DNA from: Paralithodes platypus
Lineage: Eukaryota; Arthropoda; Malacostraca; Decapoda; Lithodidae
NCBI GenBank assembly: GCA_032716605.1
Contig: CM064481.1
Location: 15,835,902 to 15,899,901 of the forward strand
Direction of reading: 5' to 3'
DNA: 64,000 nucleotides
A program made the position numbers and the translations under genes. This document shows, in pieces, positions 62,055-64,000 of this stretch. The first letter of the stretch is position 1; every line of letters begins with the position of its first letter. The notes below the pieces were generated by a model, which did not search any database, was not told where the DNA came from, and saw nothing but the letters and a program-made list of their open reading frames with translations.

Positions 62055-64000
62055 TTTACCTAATTGTATTTACCTAATTGTAGTTTACAGGAGTTGAGCT
62101 AAGCTCGTGTTGTCCCGTCTCTCAGTCTACTTTTTATCCAATTTTTTCTTGAAAATATGGATGTTCCTTGCCCCTACCACCTCCTCCTCCAACCCATTCC
62201 ATTTGTCAATACATCTATAGGGGAAGCTAAACTTCCTGATATCGTTCTTGCAGGTAGGTCTTTTTACTTTGTAGCTGTGGCCTCTAGTTATTCCTGTATC
62301 CATAATTAATATATCCTCCCTATCCAGCCCCCGGGTACATTTGTACATCATTATCATGTCTCCCCTCTCTCTCCTCTCTTTTAGACTCGGTAGATTTAAT
62401 TTGTCTAGCCTCCCTTCATATGGCAGTTCTCTGAGACTTGGAACCAATCTAGTGACTGCTCTCTGGATTCTTTCTAACTTGTGAATATGCTTCTTTAGAT
62501 GCGGGGACCACACCACTGCTGCATACTCCAATCTTGGTCTAATCATACTCTTCATAATTTTCGCTACCATGGTCTCATCCAAATAGTTCAGAGCAACTTT
62601 CATATTCCCGGCCATTGCATACATTCCGCTAAAGAGCTTGTTAATATGTTTCTCTGGCGACAAAGTATCTTGTATAATCAACCCTAAATCTTTTTCTTTT
62701 TCGGCCTTGCTAATTTTATTATCTCCCATCCTGTACTCCCAATTTGGTCTATTCACACTTCTTCCCATATTTAACACATGCCATTTACTTATATTAAATT
62801 TCATTTTCCACTTGGTGCTCCATTCGTATATTTTATCTAAATCCCCTTGCAGCTCCTCACAACTACTTTTATTTGTTATTTGTCTCATAATTTTTACGTC
62901 ATCTGCAAACATTGACATGTAAGAGTTTATGCCTATCGGCAGGTCATTCACGTACATAAGGAACATGAGAGGTGCCAACACAGATCCCTGCGGCACACCA
63001 CTCTCAACTTTCCGCCACGATGAGTAAGTTCCTCTAATGTTGGTCCTCATTTCCCTATCTGTTAAATAGCTCTCCATCCATTTCAGCAAACTCCCCCTGA
63101 CACATCCTAGCGTCTCAAGCTTAGATAACAATCTCTTATGTGGTACCTTATCGAATGCTTTGGAAAGGTCTAAGTAGACGCAGTCCACCCATCCGCCTCT
63201 TTCTTGGAGTACATCTATCACCCTACTGTAATAACATAGCAAACTGGTAACACAAGATGTCCCTTCTCTGAATCCAAATTGCTTTGGGGTTATTATTTTC
63301 TTTCTCTCCAACATTTTCATCCATCTCTTCCTAATTAGCTTTTCACAAATCTTGCATACAATACTAGTAAGTGAAACTGGTCTATAGTTTAGAGGGTCCT
63401 CAGGGTTTCCATTCTTGTATATCGGAATGATATTAGCTCTTTTCCATTCAACAGGAACCTGTCCTTTATCTAAGGAAGCTTGAATTATGTCCCTCACTGG
63501 CTCCACTAATTGCTCTGCACACTCCTTTAAAACCCAGGCAGACACTTCATCCGGTCCCATAGCTTTCCTTACTTCAAGTCCTCTCATCGCAGATAACAGC
63601 TCATCTCTAGTTATTTCAATCTTACTAAGACCACTCTCCAGTACTCCCGCCTGTGGTTCGTCAAAACCTTCCTCTCTAGTAAAAACTGACCCCAATTTGT
63701 TATTCATTACCTCACACATGTCCGATACATTTTCATACGTCCTAGCATCAACTCTTAATTTAGTAATTTGTTTCTTTACCTTCAACTTACTGTTTATATA
63801 TTTATAAAATAATCTAGGGTCACTTTCACATTTATTTACTATGTTCTTCTCATAATTCGTTTTAACTTGCCTAATTATGTTAACATATCTATTCCTCTCC
63901 TGTTTATATTTATTCCGATTACTCTCAGTGTTCTTCTTCTTAATCTAGCCCAAGCTGCATCACGCCTACCCAAAGCTCTTTTGCATTTCAAATTAAACCA
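62055..64000 (-). mobile_element. CR1-like LINE, running off the window
   Basis: The 3' terminus (minus strand) carries repeats of TACAATTAGGTAAA, a tail I associate from memory with decapod CR1-type elements. The protein frame follows at 62127. The 5' part continues beyond 64000. Confidence 0.83.
62127..63943 (-). CDS. CR1-like LINE reverse transcriptase, partial
   Basis: The frame is open without an ATG from about 63943 (KKKNTESNRNKYKQERNRY, then SDPRLFYKYINSKL) to the stop at 62127, about 605 codons. RGLEVRKAMGPDEVSAWVLK opens the polymerase. NYRPVSLTSIVCKICEKLI, KQFGFREGTSCVTSLLCYYS, CVYLDLSKAFDKVPHKRLLS (catalytic Asp), SGVPQGSVLAPLMFLMYVND, MFADDVKIMRQI (DD motif), EKDLGLIIQDTLSPEKHI, RPRLEYAAVVWSPHLKKHI and RRERGDMIMMYKC follow. 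A stop or frame change near 63945 separates it from upstream codons. The polymerase domain itself is uninterrupted. Confidence 0.88.

Overview
The window is eukaryotic, gene-poor and dominated by transposable elements. Non-LTR retrotransposons of CR1-, L2- and RTE-like type, piggyBac elements with TTAA target sites, a Ty3/gypsy element, a DIRS-like fragment, tRNA-derived SINEs and satellites lie nested in one another. An arthropod, most likely a decapod crustacean, is the best guess. That is inference from the repeat mix and from a CR1-like 3' tail of TTACCTAATTGTA type; no host gene pins the species. A run of exactly 100 N at 703-802 marks a scaffold gap.

Layout. 1-702 is the 5' part of a minus-strand gypsy element cut by the gap. 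803-3155 is unassigned, with a small cluster of palindromes. 3156-11063 is a degenerate minus-strand gypsy element with two long LTRs (about 1.8 kb), one carrying a TTAA-flanked MITE. 11064-12885 is a DIRS-like tyrosine-recombinase fragment with its terminal inverted and internal complementary repeats. 13063-13677 is a second, inverted copy of the MITE. 14299-15080 is a LINE 3' end. 15364-19854 is a piggyBac element disabled by a nested TTAA MITE and frameshifts. 20450-24552 is a 50-bp satellite interrupted by an RTE-like LINE and two copies of a SINE-like element, each with target-site duplications. 24570-30760 is a mosaic of foldback and TTAA MITEs around a 33-bp satellite (26452-27590). 31011-35711 is the only convincing host gene, a minus-strand C2H2 zinc-finger protein of about 1570 residues. 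35806-42700 holds tandem repeats, a tRNA-derived SINE, a Tigger/pogo deletion derivative and a LINE C-terminal fragment. 42701-49251 is a hAT-like repeat enclosing a near-complete CR1-like LINE, itself split by a TTAA-bounded insertion. 49380-51700 holds RTE and CR1 fragments and a second tRNA-SINE. 51809-56065 is a piggyBac element with an uninterrupted transposase frame. 57561-60941 is a pogo-like repeat hosting a 5'-truncated L2-like LINE with perfect target-site duplications. 60941-64000 holds two more LINEs.

How it fits together. The recurring theme is insertion at TTAA. At least five sequence families and one composite insertion end at TTAA, and the intact piggyBac transposase at 51.8-56.1 kb shares terminal bases (CCCTCC.GCCCGG type) with one MITE family, so it is a plausible mobiliser. 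The SINE-like elements end in a tail related to the C-terminus and 3' end of a LINE present twice here, which suggests a LINE/SINE partnership. Many coding regions are broken by single-base indels, several at homopolymers, so some frameshifts could be consensus errors rather than decay.
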